Part shown: positions 43,101 through 58,100 of the stretch, one piece after another
Layout: every line of letters starts with the position of its first letter
How positions within the stretch are numbered: the first letter of the stretch is position 1
Source: QAMH01 sp900556425
GTDB lineage: Bacteria; Actinomycetota; Coriobacteriia; Coriobacteriales; QAMH01
Length of the DNA: 64,000 bases
Reading direction: 5' to 3'
Assembly: GCA_902475535.1 (NCBI GenBank)
Contig: CABRZR010000008.1
Location: 39,805 to 103,804, forward strand
Notes under the pieces: generated by a model
The model's input: the letters and a program-made list of their open reading frames with translations, nothing else
Database searches by the model: none
Told to the model about the DNA's origin: nothing
Program-made: the position numbers and the translations under genes

Positions 43101-46100
43101 GCTTCGAGGGTTGGGCCCTGAGCCCCGAGAAGGCCGAGCTTGCCCTCATCGCCTACCTGGGCGTCAACGACGACGGCACCAAGCAGGAGATCACGCTGGA
43201 TGGCGACGACATCACGCTGTACGCCGTCTGGACCGAGCTCGTCTACAAGATCCACTACATCACCGACGGCGGCACCTACATCTCGCCGGCGCGCCTGCAC
43301 TGGGACGAGGCCTCCGTCATTCCCGAGGAAGACCCGACCTGGGACGGCCGCACCTTCAACGGCTGGTACTCCGAGGACAACACCGGTGTCCCGGCCGGTA
43401 GCGCCCCCAACGGCGTCAAGGGCACCTACGGCATGACCGTGGCCGAGTTCGCCGCGCTCATGAACTTCGATTACCGCGTCACCGACATGAACGTCTACGC
43501 CTGGTGGATCCCCAAGAACGCCACGCTGCACTACGGTGTCTGGCAGGGCGTCGGCGGTACCGTCAGCGTCTACGAGGAGACCATCGACTCGGCCACGGGC
43601 GTTCCCACCGGTTCGATCGCCACCCCGTCCAAGAGCTACGCCTTCATCGGCTGGGTGGACGCTTCCGGTCGCCTCGTGTGGACCTCCGAGAACCTCGTGC
43701 CCACCAAGACCGCCAACGAGGCCTGGGTCGACGGCACCATCTGGTACGCGAAGTTCGCCTACGACACCTACACGATCCGCTACGACTCCAACGGCGCCGA
43801 GTCCGGCAGCATTCCCGACCAGTACGTGGGCTATGACGAGACCACCTACCTGACCGAGAACAACGAGCGCCTGCAGCGCAAGGGCTTCACCTTCCTCGGC
43901 TGGTCCAAGGAGAAGCACGATTACTTCGTCGATGGCGACGCGGCCCGTGCCGCCCGCGATTACGTCGATGGCGCGCAGATCACCTCGATCGTGCCCAAGG
44001 GCCAGTCCATCATCACGCTGTACGCCGTGTGGCTCATGACGGGCTACAAGGTCAACTACGTGCTGACCGACCAGAACGACTTCTACGGCGAGCACTACCT
44101 GGGCTACATCGACGATAACCTCAACGGCATCAAGCACATCTACGGCGAGCAGGTCACCGCCCTGCAGGAGACCGACACGCATAACGCGCATCGCGAGGGC
44201 TACAACTTCGCCGGTTGGAAGTACTACACCGACAACGGCACGCCGGTCTTCGTGGACTTTGGCTCGACCTTCGAGATGCCCAACTACGAGATCACCCTCG
44301 AGCCCAACTGGCGTCCGATCAGCTACACCGTGCAGATCCTGCCTGGCGAGGTCCCCGCGGCCAACGTCATCGCCGACTACGCCTTTGACGAGTTCCTCAA
44401 GTACGACGCCAACAAGATGCCCTACTTCGAGTTCGAGGTGGCCTGGGACGAGATGTTCGACGCCCTGCAGCGCTTCACCGCGCCGGGCTACGAGTTCGTC
44501 GACTGGTACGTCACCGGTGGTCAGAGCTGGTACGTGGACGTCGACGGTCCGCATGAGCCCGGCTGGTACAAGAACTTCTCGGATGACCTCAACGGCACCG
44601 CTGTCGTCGTCTTCACGGCCCGCTGGCGCACCGAGGCCCAGCACGTGGTCTTCACCACGCCCGATCCCAACGAGGGAGTCATCGGTGGTGCCTACGAGCA
44701 GGACATCTACATCGGCGACGTGGTTGCCTACGACAAGCTCGCCATCCAGCCCGCGCACAAGAAGTACCTGGCTGGCTGGAATGCCGAGGAGGTCGTGACC
44801 GTCGATGGCGTCTCGACCACCAACACCTACACCAACCTCACCCTCGACGAGGTTGCCAACTGGGAGGTCAAGGGCAAGATCACCTTCACCGCCATCTGGA
44901 AGGACGGCTTTGCCATCCAGTACAAAGAGGGTAGGGAAGAGATCGGCGTCGGCATCTTCGGCGACTTCTACGGCGACCATGACCACAGCCATGACATCGA
45001 CGGCATCGAGGGCAAGACGCTGTTTGCCCACGTCGCCCCCGATTCGCCCACGCCCGCCTACAATGGCATGACCTTTGGCCAGCCGCGAAGCATCGACAAT
45101 AAGCTCTACAGCTTCGCCGGTTGGACGTACCTTGACTACGCCACCGGCCAGTGGCTCACGATCGGCCAGGTCGACCTCTCCGACATCGTGGTCACCGAGG
45201 ACCGCATCTACTATGCGGTGTGGGCGACGGCCGGTTACTTCATCGACTTCGAGCCCAACTTCCCGACGCAGCCGGTCTACCAGGACGTCGAGTTCAAGAA
45301 CGGCGGCGAGATGGACGTCCAGGGCATGAGCTTTGGCGTCGAGGTCGCGCTGGCCCCCAACCGCTACACGGCCAACGGCTTCGAATTCCTCGGTTGGTCC
45401 ACCAAGCCGGTCAACTACGACCTCAACACCGGTGCCGCGGCGCTGCTCTTCGGCACCGCCTTCCCGGCCAACTTCGACGATGACGCGGTAGCCGCGGCGC
45501 TTGACGCCTGGGGCACCGAGCTCATCCTCGACAAGTCGATGTTCCGTCGCCTCGACGACGGTACCATCGCCTACGGCGCGACGATCAAGCTCTACGCCGT
45601 GTGGCGCGTGGCGACCTACGACGTCTTCATCGACAACGGCGACGCCAACTCCGGCGAGGTCACCGGCGATGCCGACCAGATCGCGCAGAAGGTGCCCTAC
45701 GGCGGCGGCGCCGTGACCGACACCATCACGGCCACGCCCTACAACAAGCACGCGTTCAAGGGCTGGGACTTCGAGGTGACTCTCGACGACGGCACGACCT
45801 TCAACGGCACCGTCGCCGATTTGTCCGACCTTCCCATCTACGGCACGGTGAAGGTCTATGCGAACTGGGAGCGTACCTACTCACTCACCTACGCTCCCGG
45901 AACGCATGGCGTGTGGAGCGTCACCGACGAGGGCGCCCATTTCGAGGGCCTGCGCGCCGGCGACACTCCCGACACCTTCCCCGAGTTCAGCGCCAAGAAC
46001 GGCCTGTGGACTCCGCCGTACCAGATTTCGCTCAACGGCGAGCTGGCGTACCACCAGCTGCCCAAGAGCAATGACGAGAACTACATCTTCGACGGCTGGC

Positions 46101-49100
46101 AGAGCAGCGATGGCCGCTTCTTCCTGACCATCGCCGACGCCGCCAAGGCGCTCATGACCGAGCCGGCAGACGGCGAGGGCATCACGCTCACCGCAACCTG
46201 GATCTACGCGCAGGTCACCATCAAGTTCGACCCGGGTGCGGGCGAGCCGGTCCTCGACGAGTACGGCAACTCGCTGCTCGCACCCAAGACGGCCGTGCCC
46301 TACACCGTGGTCACGCTGCCCAGCAGCCTGTCCGCCACCCGCACCGGTTACACGCTGGACGGCTGGATGCTCGACGGCGTGCTCTACCCGGTCACCTACA
46401 ACGGCGGCGTCATGGTCGCCCCGCGTCATAGCGTCACGATGATCGCCCACTGGGCCGAGCAGGTCGTCACCATCACCTACCATGCCGAGGCCACCAACAC
46501 CACCGGCTCCGGCTACATCTCCGGTGACGGCGGCTCGCTGCACTGGGAGCCCTTCAAGCCCGGCTTCGTGCTCAACGCCGACGGCGAGCAGATCGCCCCG
46601 GTGCGCTCCGACACGGTGAGCCAGAAGCTGCTCAGCGTCACGGGCAAGGCCGTGGACTGGGAGGATGGCCAGACCGTCGTGAGCGACTACCCGCTCATCA
46701 TCAAGGCCACGGCCCGTACCGGCTATCACTTCCTGTACTGGGTCGACCACAACAACAATATCGTCTCCTACGAGTCCTCCTTCGTGGCACCGCAGAGCGC
46801 CGCGGGCGTCTGGGAGAACTCCGAGTACTACGCGATCTTCGCCGAGGACGAAGACGTCAAGATCTACTACCGCATCAGCGACTACGACAAGGGCTGGCTG
46901 CGCTGGAGCAGCGAGGAGCTGGCACCTGCCACCGGTAACCCGCGCGGTACCGAGCTCATCCTGCTGCCCGGCTTCGAGCTGGACCACTGGGAGGACGACC
47001 TCGGCAACATCGTGGGTGGTCCGGACGACAAGATTTTCTTCCCGCCGCGCTACGACACGTACAACAACTCCGGTTACAAGGGCCAGGACACCTACGTGAG
47101 CCACGTCTACACCGCCGTGGTCAAGAGCGCGCCTGCCGTCAAGTTCAAGGTGGAGCATTACCGCCAGGAGGAGAGTGGCACGACCTTCGAGTTCGTCGAG
47201 GAGGCCACTGGTTACTACGCCGGCCCGACCAACGGCTTTGTCGCCGTGGTCAAGCATGACGATTCCGGTCGCTACCATCTGGCCCAGCTTTCCGACACGG
47301 GCAAGGTCCTCGAGGGTTCGCTGTTCCAGGTGCTCGATGCCGACGGCAACGTCATCCAGACGGCCGTTGACTTTGGCCTGCAGGATGGCGAGCAGCTGCT
47401 CATGGACGACAAGTTCCTGCACGAGGGCGCCCTCAACTGGGTCTACGACCCGGAGGTTTCGGCCCAGACGAGCCGCATCATCCTGACCACCACCGCCGAG
47501 GGCGAGCATGTGGTGCGCCTGTACTACTCGCTGCATCCCAGCCAGTACGCGCGCATCGTCTACGAGGTTCAGAACCGCCTGAACGACGGCACGACCGAGT
47601 TTGGCAACGGCGCCTACGGTGCGACCGACCCGACCTACGAGCTCGTCGCCCCGGGAGCCCTGACCACCGGTTCCACCGCACAGCCCGCTCCCGCCGGCTT
47701 CGAGTTCTACGGCTGGTTCCGCTCCGACGGCACGCGCCTCACCGACGGCGCCACCTTCACCTACGCACCCACCATCGCCGACCTCGGCCTGGACGCGTGG
47801 GAAGTCGGCCGCGCCTACACCGTGTACGCCGTGTACCGCGAGCTCGCCGACGTGACCACCTACTACGGTGTCAAGGACGGCAAGGGTGGCACGCTCTCCA
47901 AGGAAGTCGAGATCTATCCGCCCGTCTCCGGCGCTCCGAGCGGCCCGGACATCACCACGGCCCCCGGCTACGTCTTCGACCACTGGGAGGACAAGGACGG
48001 CAACTACATCCTCATCGACGGCACCAGCATCGTTCCCTCGCTCGTGACCGAGGACACCGAGCTCATGACCGAGGCGCTGCACCTGTTCAAGGATGCGGAC
48101 GGCACCTACTACAACCAGGACGGCAAGACCTACTTCGCGATCTTCCGCTTCACCAAGGTCGACGTGACCATCGAGCACTACCGTGTCATCGAGGGCGAGA
48201 TCGTCAACGCTAAGGAAGACGGCACCCTCGTCACCGGCATCAACAAGCCCTGGATCATCGAGAGCCTCAAGGTCCTGGCGGAAAGCGACATCGACGGCAC
48301 CGTGGCCAACCCCGACTTTGGCAACCATGGCTCCTACGAGCCTGACTGGCCCGGCTTCACGCTTGACCTCACCTGGGGTGGCACCATCAAGACCGCCAAG
48401 GTCAACCCCGATGGCACCACCGTGCTGCGCCTGTACTACACGGCAAACGAGACCACCTCGTTCACCGTGCACAGCAAGCTGGTCTACGAAGACGGCACCA
48501 TCGTCGATTACGATGACTACATCCACGGCACCACGCCCGATGGCGTCATCCACGACGATTGGGGCGGTATCACCGACACCGAGATGTCGCTCATGGTCAA
48601 GGTCGGCGACGAGTGGATGCTGCTCGATGGCTCCACGCCCGCGACGACGGCCGTCAAGGGCCATCAGGCTCCCGTCATCGTGCCCGCTGGCTACGAGTGG
48701 GACAACAGCCGTATTGACAACATGCGCGGCATCGTCAAGGGCGATGGCAGCCTCGAGCTCACCGTGTACTTCAAGCCGAAGCATAACGGCACCAGCTACT
48801 CGGTCGAGTACTGGACCGTCGATGGCATGAACAACCTCACCCGCGTCCACACCGACGTCTTCGACATGCAGACCGCCGGCGATCCGGCCGATGCCGAGAC
48901 CGACCAGTCCAAGCTGGCCGCCGACGTCTATGCGCGCCTCATGGGCTACGAGTTCACCATGGACACCATGGACGTCACCTACGAGGGCAACCACGTGCTC
49001 GTGAAGTCGGTCATCCATGCCGACCACATCGCCGGCGACGGCTCCACGACCCTGCGCGTCTACTACAAGGCGCTGCCGCGCACCCTGCACTACGTCACCG

Positions 49101-52100
49101 GCACTGGTACGGTGTGGAGCGATGGCGGCAATGACGACAGCCATGACCTGGCGCTTGCCACCGGCACGCAGACCAGCCTCATCAAGGGCGGCGTCTCGCG
49201 TCCGGGCTACGAGTTCAAGGGCTGGTCGCTCGAGAACTACGGCCTGCTCACCACGGGTACCGCCTCCATCAACGAGGCCCAGCGCATGGCCGACAACGGT
49301 CTGATCATCACCGATGATCCCTGGACCGTCATCACGAGCAACGATCCCGTGATCAACCTCTACGCCGTGTGGAGCGCACTGCCCACCACCTACGACGTCG
49401 AGGTCTGGGTCGTCAACGGCGACAACTCCATCGAGCACTACACCACCTACGACCTCGTTGGCGTGGCCGGCACCACCGGCAACACCGTGGACTTCTCCGA
49501 CCCGACGGCTCCGTTCGAGAGCTGGGGCGTCAACGCCGACGAGAAGCTCATGCTCGGCGAGGACTTCGTCATCAACGTCCCCGGCTTCCTGTTCATGAAG
49601 AACGGTTACACGCCCACTCCGGGCCAGGCGACCGTCGGCGGCGTGACCGCCCCGGCTGGCAGCGTCTACTCCGCGCAGATCGACGCCACGGGCACCAAGC
49701 TCATCCTGTTCTTCAACGCCACCGAGGTCGAGTACACCGTGCGCATCCAGAAGATGCTCTCTAACGGCACCGTCTACGACGCCTCCACCGACACCGTCAA
49801 GGCCAACGCCGGCTCCTGGGCCCATGCCGTGGCAACGCTGCCCGGCCCGGGTGATGCCGGCTTCGACGCGACGGCAAGCTACTACGTCGTCACCGACAAC
49901 ATGCCGGGCTTCGAGCTCGTGTGGGATCTCTCGCCGATCGTGTCGACCCGTATCAAGGGTGACGGCACGAGCGAGCTCGTCATCATGTTCCGTGCCAAGG
50001 ACTATGCGCTCACCTATGACTTCATGACGCCGGATGCCTACTGGACGAGCAACGACCTGTCCCGTGACGGCATCAACATGGCCAAGGTCCACTCCGAGGA
50101 CGTCATCACGCTGCCGAGCAACGCGGCCGTGACCCGCGAGGGCTACGAGCTCCTCGGCTGGGCCACGAGCGCCGCCGATGCCGCCGCGGGCATCTTCGAT
50201 CCCAACGCCGCCGCCGGCTCCAAGACCTACGTCACGCCGGCCAGCGACGTCGACGTCATCCTCTACGCCGTGTGGCGCGCCATCGAGGTGCCCTACACCG
50301 TCGAGGTCTACACCGTGACCGCCGATGGCACCGAGAAGCGCCGCAAGGACCTCGAGCAGGTGTGGGGCTTTGCCGACGAGCTGGGAGACACCCTGCTCAA
50401 GGCCCCGACGGACTCCCTCGTGGGCTTCGACAAGAACTCCCCGGCACCGGCCGGCCTGCTCACCGCCCCGACCTTCACGGGCTACACCTTCTATCCCGAG
50501 TACGCCAAGGCCATCAACACCGGCATCGTCAAGGGTAGCGGCGATCTCAAGCTCAAGCTCTACTACACGCCCAACCAGTACGGATCCAACTTCGTCGTCG
50601 AGTACTGGTACTGGAGCCCCGAGGGCACTACGGGCATGCCCACCAAGTTCGACGAGAACACCGTTCCCTCCGAGCGCGTCTGGGGCACCGCCGGCTTCGT
50701 GGCAAATGTCAACAAGAACGGCGCGTCCACCTACATCGACGCCTCCGGTAACCTCGTGGGTCCGGCCGATGCCAACGGCCACATCCACGGCGACGAGTCC
50801 GACGGCCGCAACTCCCTGAGCTACCTGATCAAGGACATCCCCGGCTACCAGTTCCAGGCAAGCAAGACCTGGCGGTACAGCGGCGTGTCGGGCGATTCCA
50901 ACGACTTCATCTACAGCTACCTGGGCATCGACGGTGCCACCAAGGTGACCACTATCAAGTACGGCACCATGTACGGCACGCATGCCACCGGTACCATCCA
51001 GGGCGACAACACCCTCGTGCTCTACCTGTTTTACGAGCCCGTCGAGCGCACCCTGACCTTCCATCCCGAGCCGGGCGGCTGGGCTGGCGGCAGCGACAAG
51101 TTCTCGACCAACACCTCGACGATCCACTACGTCACGGGCCAGAAGGTCGACGTGCCGGCGGCCAAGGACGTGGACCGCAAGGGCTATGACCTCATCGGCT
51201 GGACCACCGTGGCCGGCGGCACCACGCCCGAGTACGTGGCTGGTACCGACACCGCCAAGTACACCATGACGCTTGATCCCGACCAGCACCTCTACGCGGT
51301 CTACGCGGTGCGCAACGACACCAAGTACACCGTCGAGCACTATCGCGTCGGCGTCGTGCTCAACCCCAACGGCACCATCAAGCATGTCATCAACGTCGAG
51401 GACACGCCCATCTACACCACCACGCAGATCGGCACCACCGAGGCCACGGGCACGGGGCTCCCGCTTACCGGCGGCACCGATTACCCCGATCTCATCGGCT
51501 ACAACTACTATGCCTTCTTCAACCAGTACGGCGACCTGGTCTACGCCGACGGCAGCAAGGTTGATCCCGCCATCGTCGAGCTCCTGAGCGACACGATCGT
51601 GGGCGATGGCTCCACGACGCTGCGCCTGTACTACGTCGCCACCCCCGTGAGCTACACCATCGAGTACTGGACGGTTTCCGGTTCCGGCGTGGCCACCAAG
51701 TACGGCGAGCGCACGGACCGCGAGGGCATCGCCGGTACCTGGGCCAAGGCCGACGCCGAGTACAAACCGGGCACCACGACCTCCTTCCTGGACTACTTCA
51801 CCTACGCCGCGGATGGCAGCCAGCCCATCCTCACGCTCACCCACGACGCCTTCGACATGGTCATCCCGGGCTACACGTACACGCCCGACACCATCTCCCT
51901 GGGCGGCATGACCTACCGCAGCGACGCGTACAAGAAGGTCAACGGTGACGGCTCCACGGTCATCAAGCTCTACTACATGCCCAAGGAGTACACGCTCAAC
52001 CTGAGCCTCAAGCTCGGTGCCAGCGACGCGCACTGGAACCTCAACTACAACGGTGGTGGCGCGGAGTTCCTGCGCAACATCGACGCCAACGACATCGCCG

Positions 52101-55100
52101 GCCGCGTCGTGCGCTCCAAGGAAGATATCTTCCTGCCGAGCACCGCGATCGCCAGCCGTGACGGCTACCTGCTCAAGGGCTGGTACATCGGCGTCGAGGG
52201 CGTCACCCTCAAGGGCCAGGCCTCCATCGACTTCTACAACGACCTCGCCACGAGGATCGACCAGCTGCGCGCTGACAGCGAGTTCGGCGGCGAGCTCACC
52301 GACTGGCAGTACACGACGCCCGAGAGCGACGTCAACGTCACGCTGTACGCCGTGTGGGTCGCCCAGAACTCGCACTTCTCCATCGAGCACTACAAGGTCA
52401 TCGACGGCAACGTGCCCGCCAACCCGGCCTACGTCGACACCAATCCCAACTACCAGTACGCCACGGGCGATCAGGTGACGCTTTCCGAGGTCACCAGGCT
52501 GTGGGGTAGCCCCATCGTCGACACCACCGCCACCTTCAGCGACGGCGGCACGATCTACGACTTCCGCGGCTACACCTTCGACGCCACGGATGCCCTGGGC
52601 GTGGCCGTGTGGACCGCCGAGGTCCTGGGCGATGGCTCCACGGTGCTCAAGCTCTACTACACCTCCAACACCGACACCGACTACGTGCTCGAGCATTACC
52701 TCGTCACCGGTGCCGGCACCATCAAGGGCGACGCTCCGATCTACGTCGAGCATCTCGAGGGCCTGACCGACACGATGATCGTGCTGGCCGACAAGGAGCA
52801 CTCGCAGGCGCTGTACACCGACCCGACCACGGGCAAGGTCTACGACTTCCGCGGCTACGTCTTCCGTCCGCGCAGCGACGGCCCGTATCGCCTGGTCAAC
52901 GGCAAGTACGTGCAGACCGATGCCGATGCGACGATCCTGGGTAGCGGTGAGCGCGTGCTCAAGCTCTACTACCTGGCCCAGACCGTGCACCTGCAGCTCG
53001 AGCTCGGCACCGCCGACAACGACCCGGCCGACGGCGTCACTGACGCACACTGGCTCAACGCCGGCCGCGACATCTCCGGCAACAAGCTCGCCGACAGCAT
53101 CATCACGCTGCCGACGGCCGATGCCGCCATCAGGCCCGGCTACGAGCTGGTTGGCTGGTACATCAGCGACTTGGGCTCCAACGAAGAGGGCAAGCGCTCT
53201 GTCGAGATCGCCAACGAGATCATGGGCTACCACCAGCTCGACACCACGGGTGCCAACAACGTCTTCGTGCCGGTGGGCGCGAGCTACACCGTGCCGCAGA
53301 TCGGTGCGACCCTCTACGCCGTGTGGCGCGCCAAGGAAATCGAGTACGAGGTCGAGCGTTGGCAGATCGTCGGCAGCAACATCGCCGCCGTCAAGATCGA
53401 CACCGTCATCCGCACGGGCTACACCGGCGACTTCGCCCATGGCAGCTTCGACGGCAACGACGAGACCGTGCCGCTGGGCTATCACCTGATGGGCACCGAC
53501 CCAGCCGACCCGACGAGCGTCACCATCAAGGGCGTCACCTACGAGAACCTCAACGCCGTCGATGGCGTGAACAAGATCACGGCCAACCCCGTCGGCCCCA
53601 GGATCGTCCACGTCTTCCTGGCCAACGACGGCACCGAGTTCTTCGTCGAGCACTACCTGGTCGACGGCTCCGGCGCGCTCGTCCAGGGCACCGGTGGCGT
53701 GGACTACGTGCTGCGTGAGCTTTCCAGCGGCAAGACCGGCGACATCGTCAACGCCGACAGCTGGGTGCGCCCGATCGCCACCGACGATGGCAACAACTAC
53801 ATCTTCACCGGCTACGACTTCTTCAAGGACTACCGTTACCCGGCCGACCCGAGCGTCTACGAGATCTACGAGGGCTCCATCAGCGCCGACCCGGATGCCC
53901 CGCTGATCCTGCGCCTCTACTACGGCGCGGCCATCCAGCATCTCGACTTCTACATTGGCGACGTCGACTTCGACATGGACGGTAACCCGGATGCCGAGTG
54001 GCTCATCGACAAGCCCGAGGCCGACTACCGCACCGGCACCAAGCTGACGCTGCCGGTGGGCGCCAGCGCCCAGCGTCCGGGCTACACGCTCGTGGGTTGG
54101 TACGAGGCCCCGACGGCCGCCGATGGCGAGGCCGTCTCCAACCTCGTCGGCACCCTGGCCCGCGATTGGCACGACACCTACATCTCGGCCGACTTCTTCC
54201 ATCCGGTCGGCAGCGAGTGGCGCATGGCCAACCAGGATACGATTCTGTATGCCGTATGGCGCGCCAACAACGACACCGAGTACACCGTCGAGGTCTGGGT
54301 CATCCAGGGCGACGGCACCGAGGACCACCTGCCGCAGTACGACGTGAACGCCAAGGGCATCACGGGCGACAAGGTCGTCCATGGTGACGACGTGACCACG
54401 CCGGCCAACCCCTATGCCGTGCGCAACCCGAACGACGGCACGCGCGAGTCGCTGGCCGGTGACCCGTACAACTACGACATCAAGAACGTGTGGGGCTACA
54501 CCTACGACGCGACCCGTACCGGCACCGAGGGCGTCGGCTACGTGAGCGCCGAGAAGAGCGCCAACGGCAAGCTCGTCCTCAAGGTCTGGTACCGCGCCGT
54601 CGAGAACGGCACGACCTTCTTCGTCCAGAACTGGTACGTGCCCGTTGATAGCCAGGGCAAGAAGCTCACGCCGCTCAAGGCCGGCGACACCATCACGCAG
54701 TACGGCACGGCCGGCTCTTACGTGCGCGTCGACGCCGACCCGGCCCTGACCGGCACCGGCAACGGCACGGAGCCCCTGCCGTTCCTCTACGCCTACGTCA
54801 CCACCATCGACGGCTACGAGTACAACCCGAACTTCAACTACAAGCTCCCTGAGGGCTCCGTCGACGCCGTCACCTTCATGACGATCCACACCGGTCGCAT
54901 CATCGGTCACGAGAACCCGAACAAGATCGACGACGGTGGCCTGGTGCTCTACCTCTTCTACGAGGTGAAGTACTTCACGCTCACCATCGACCCGGCTGGC
55001 GGTGTCTTTGCCGATGACGGCTCGACCGCCTCGCGCTCCGAGCTCCTGGCTCCGGGCCACAGCACCAAGCTGCCCGGCACCACGCAGGTGAGCCGCACGG

Positions 55101-58100
55101 GCTTCGAGCTCACCGGCTGGACCGATGGCGTCAACACCTATCCGCTGGGCACCGGTGGCAACGGTCCGCTGTTCGTGATGCCCGGCAATGATGTGACCGT
55201 TACGGCCGTCTGGGAGGCCCTGCCCGTGGCCTACGAGGTCTACCACTTCAAGGTGCATCATGACGGCACCCTGGACCTCGCATGCGTCGACAGGTACCAG
55301 AAGAAGGCCGGCACCACCGCCACGGTGGCCGATCGCGGCACCGACCCGCAGCCCGACGTCGAGACCCACGTGGACGTCAACGGCGTGGTCAACGGAACCT
55401 TCACGAGCGTCAACGCGCTCACGACGCTCAACTACACGAGCCCGGCGACGCAGTCGCTGTGGATGGGCTACGCGCACTTCTTCCCGGGTGGCACCTACCA
55501 CTGGGACGGCGACGCGCGCCTGGCGGCCGGTGACTACTCCATGGTCGAGCAGGCCGTGGTCATGCCCGACGGCTCCACCAAGCTCTTCGTCTTCTACGAT
55601 GCGCAGCTCGTCGAGTACAAGGTCATCCGCTACAAGGTGACCGGTGACGGCAACCGCGTCCAGATCGACACCGACCCGATCATCTACCAGGGCTACACCG
55701 ACAACACGGCCTTTGCCGACGGCAACTACCACGGCGCCGCAAACGCGGGCGTCTCGGCTGGCGACCTGTCCATCGAGTACCAGTTCGCCGACACCGACGT
55801 GCCCGGCTACACCTACCGCGAGCAGGACGCTCCGAGCGCCTTCCCCTACAACGGCGCCTGGAACAGCAAGGCCCACGGCAAGATCGTCGGTGACCAGAGC
55901 CGCCAGCTCACGCTGTACCTCTACTATGAGGCCGACGAGCACACCGTGACCCTCAAGCTGCACGAGCCCGTCAATGCCGAGACCTTCGGCACCTTCAAGC
56001 CGGACGTCAACTGGACCTTCGTGGACGAGTACACGCTGCAGCGCACCTACCGCACCGAGACCACCACCGTCTCGCTGCCGGCCGACCTGTTCGACCCGAG
56101 CACGCATCGCCACAACGTGTCGCGCGCCAACCCGTTCCGCAGCGGCTACGAGCTCGTGGGCTGGTCGACCTCGATGGCGGGTTCGAACCTCTTCGGCAAG
56201 GACTCCGTCGACATGGCGGCCATCATGCGTGGCTACGTCCATGACTTCAACGACCCGAGCCTGGCTGGCGCCGACTTCACCGACGGCACCGCCCAGTTCT
56301 TCGTCGACGACGCCCTCAAGATCGTGACCCCGGCCACCGATCTGGTCCTGTGGGCCGTGTGGTCCGCCGACCTCAACACCACCTTCACGGTGAACCGCTA
56401 CAAGGTCACCGGCAACGGCGACATCGTGCTCGATGGCACCGAGGTGTTCGAGGGCTACACCGACGGCACCGTCATCGCCGACCAGAACTACGTCGAGCGC
56501 GTGCTGCGCCAGCCCGTGACCAATACCGACCTGCTGTCCTACGTCTATGGCGACCGTCCCATCAAGGGCTACAGCTACCATCGCATCATTCCCGATACGA
56601 TCACGCTGCCCAACGGCATGGTCATCGCCGTTCCCGGCGCGGGCACCACGTCCAGCTACATGGGCCGCATCGCCGCCGACGGTAGCCTCGTGCTCGACCT
56701 CTACTACGCTCCGTTCGAGGTCGTGGAGCCGGGCGATCCCGACCCGAACCCGGATCCCAACCCGAACCCGGATCCCAACCCGACCGATCCCGATCCGGAC
56801 AACCCCGATCCGGACGATCCCAACGAGCCCGATCCCAACGATCCGGACGACCCCAACCCGCGCCCGGTGCCCGACCCCGATCCCAACAGGCCCGATCCGC
56901 CCACGCCCGATCCCAACGATCCGGATCCGTATCCGGTCGACCCCGATATCCCCGATCCGGATATCCCCTCGCTGCACACCCTGATCTATCGCACGGGTCC
57001 TGCCGGCAAATGGGTCAACGGCGAGTGGGTCACGAGCCCGCAGGAGAACAAGGTCTACTACTACTTCACCGAGCAGACCATCGATGTCATGCAGTTCATC
57101 CCCGAGCGCCCGGGCTACGAGGTGCTGGGCTGGTCCACCGACCGCACCGGTTCGACCACCTACGGCAGCGATAACCGCACCGCCGCCGAGCAGATCGCCG
57201 GCACGGATGCGACCGATCCGTTCAACCACATCGATCCGGGTGTCCGCACCATCACCGGTTACGGCAAGGACATGTTCGGTGACAAGGAGAAGAACCCGAA
57301 CCTGAACCTCATCGACGGCACGGCCCACTACTACTGGGCCAAGGGTGACGGCGACGTGGTCATGCCCGCCGGTCCGGTGGTCGTCTACGCCGTCTACTAC
57401 GCGCTTGACGACTACGCCACCTACACGGTCGACCACTGGCGCATCGACGGCAACGGCGAGCTCATCGAGCGCGTGACCGAGACGATCAACTGCATCACCG
57501 ACGAGGTCGTGTACGCCATTGACCGCCTGGGCGACCAGGTCAAGATCGACAACTACACCGCCATGAAGAAGCCGTTTACCAAGGATGACAAGTTCATCGG
57601 CTACACCATCGCCGACGACGCGGCCACCGTGACCTACAAGCCCAACCTCTGGACGACCCTGGACCACAACGTGCGCAGCGGCCGCGGCAAGGCCGACAGC
57701 AGCCTCACGCTGTCGCTGTTCTACACGGCCGACCCGATCAAGGTCTACTTCGACCTGGGCACTTACGGCGAGATGACGCTCATGGATGGCACCAAGATCA
57801 CGGGCGACAGCTACTATATCGAGGCGTTTGCGGGTCAGCGCGTCCAGCTTACTCCGTACAGCATGGTTGACCGTACTGGATATGCGCATATGGGTTGGAC
57901 GCTCGACAAAGTCATCGACGGCGTGACCGTCGCCGATGCGAAGGGCACCGCTGCCGATGACATCTACGCCGCGCTCATGGTGAATGGAGGCTATATCGCC
58001 AACACAGGCTTCTGGACGGCCAGCAATACTGATGTCACGCTGCATGCCGTGTGGACGCCCAATGTCGTGCGCGTCATGTATAACATCGGCGGTACGGGTG

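Noticed and set aside
19172..58045. Very long open frames on the minus strand opposite the giant gene (19172-29860, 34175-45751, 45881-58045)
   Set aside because: At least the second is codon-aligned with the sense frame, so its stops would need sense codons TTA, CTA or TCA, which are rare in this G/C-biased gene. The products are low-complexity Val/Gly/Asp/Arg sequences without domains or starts.
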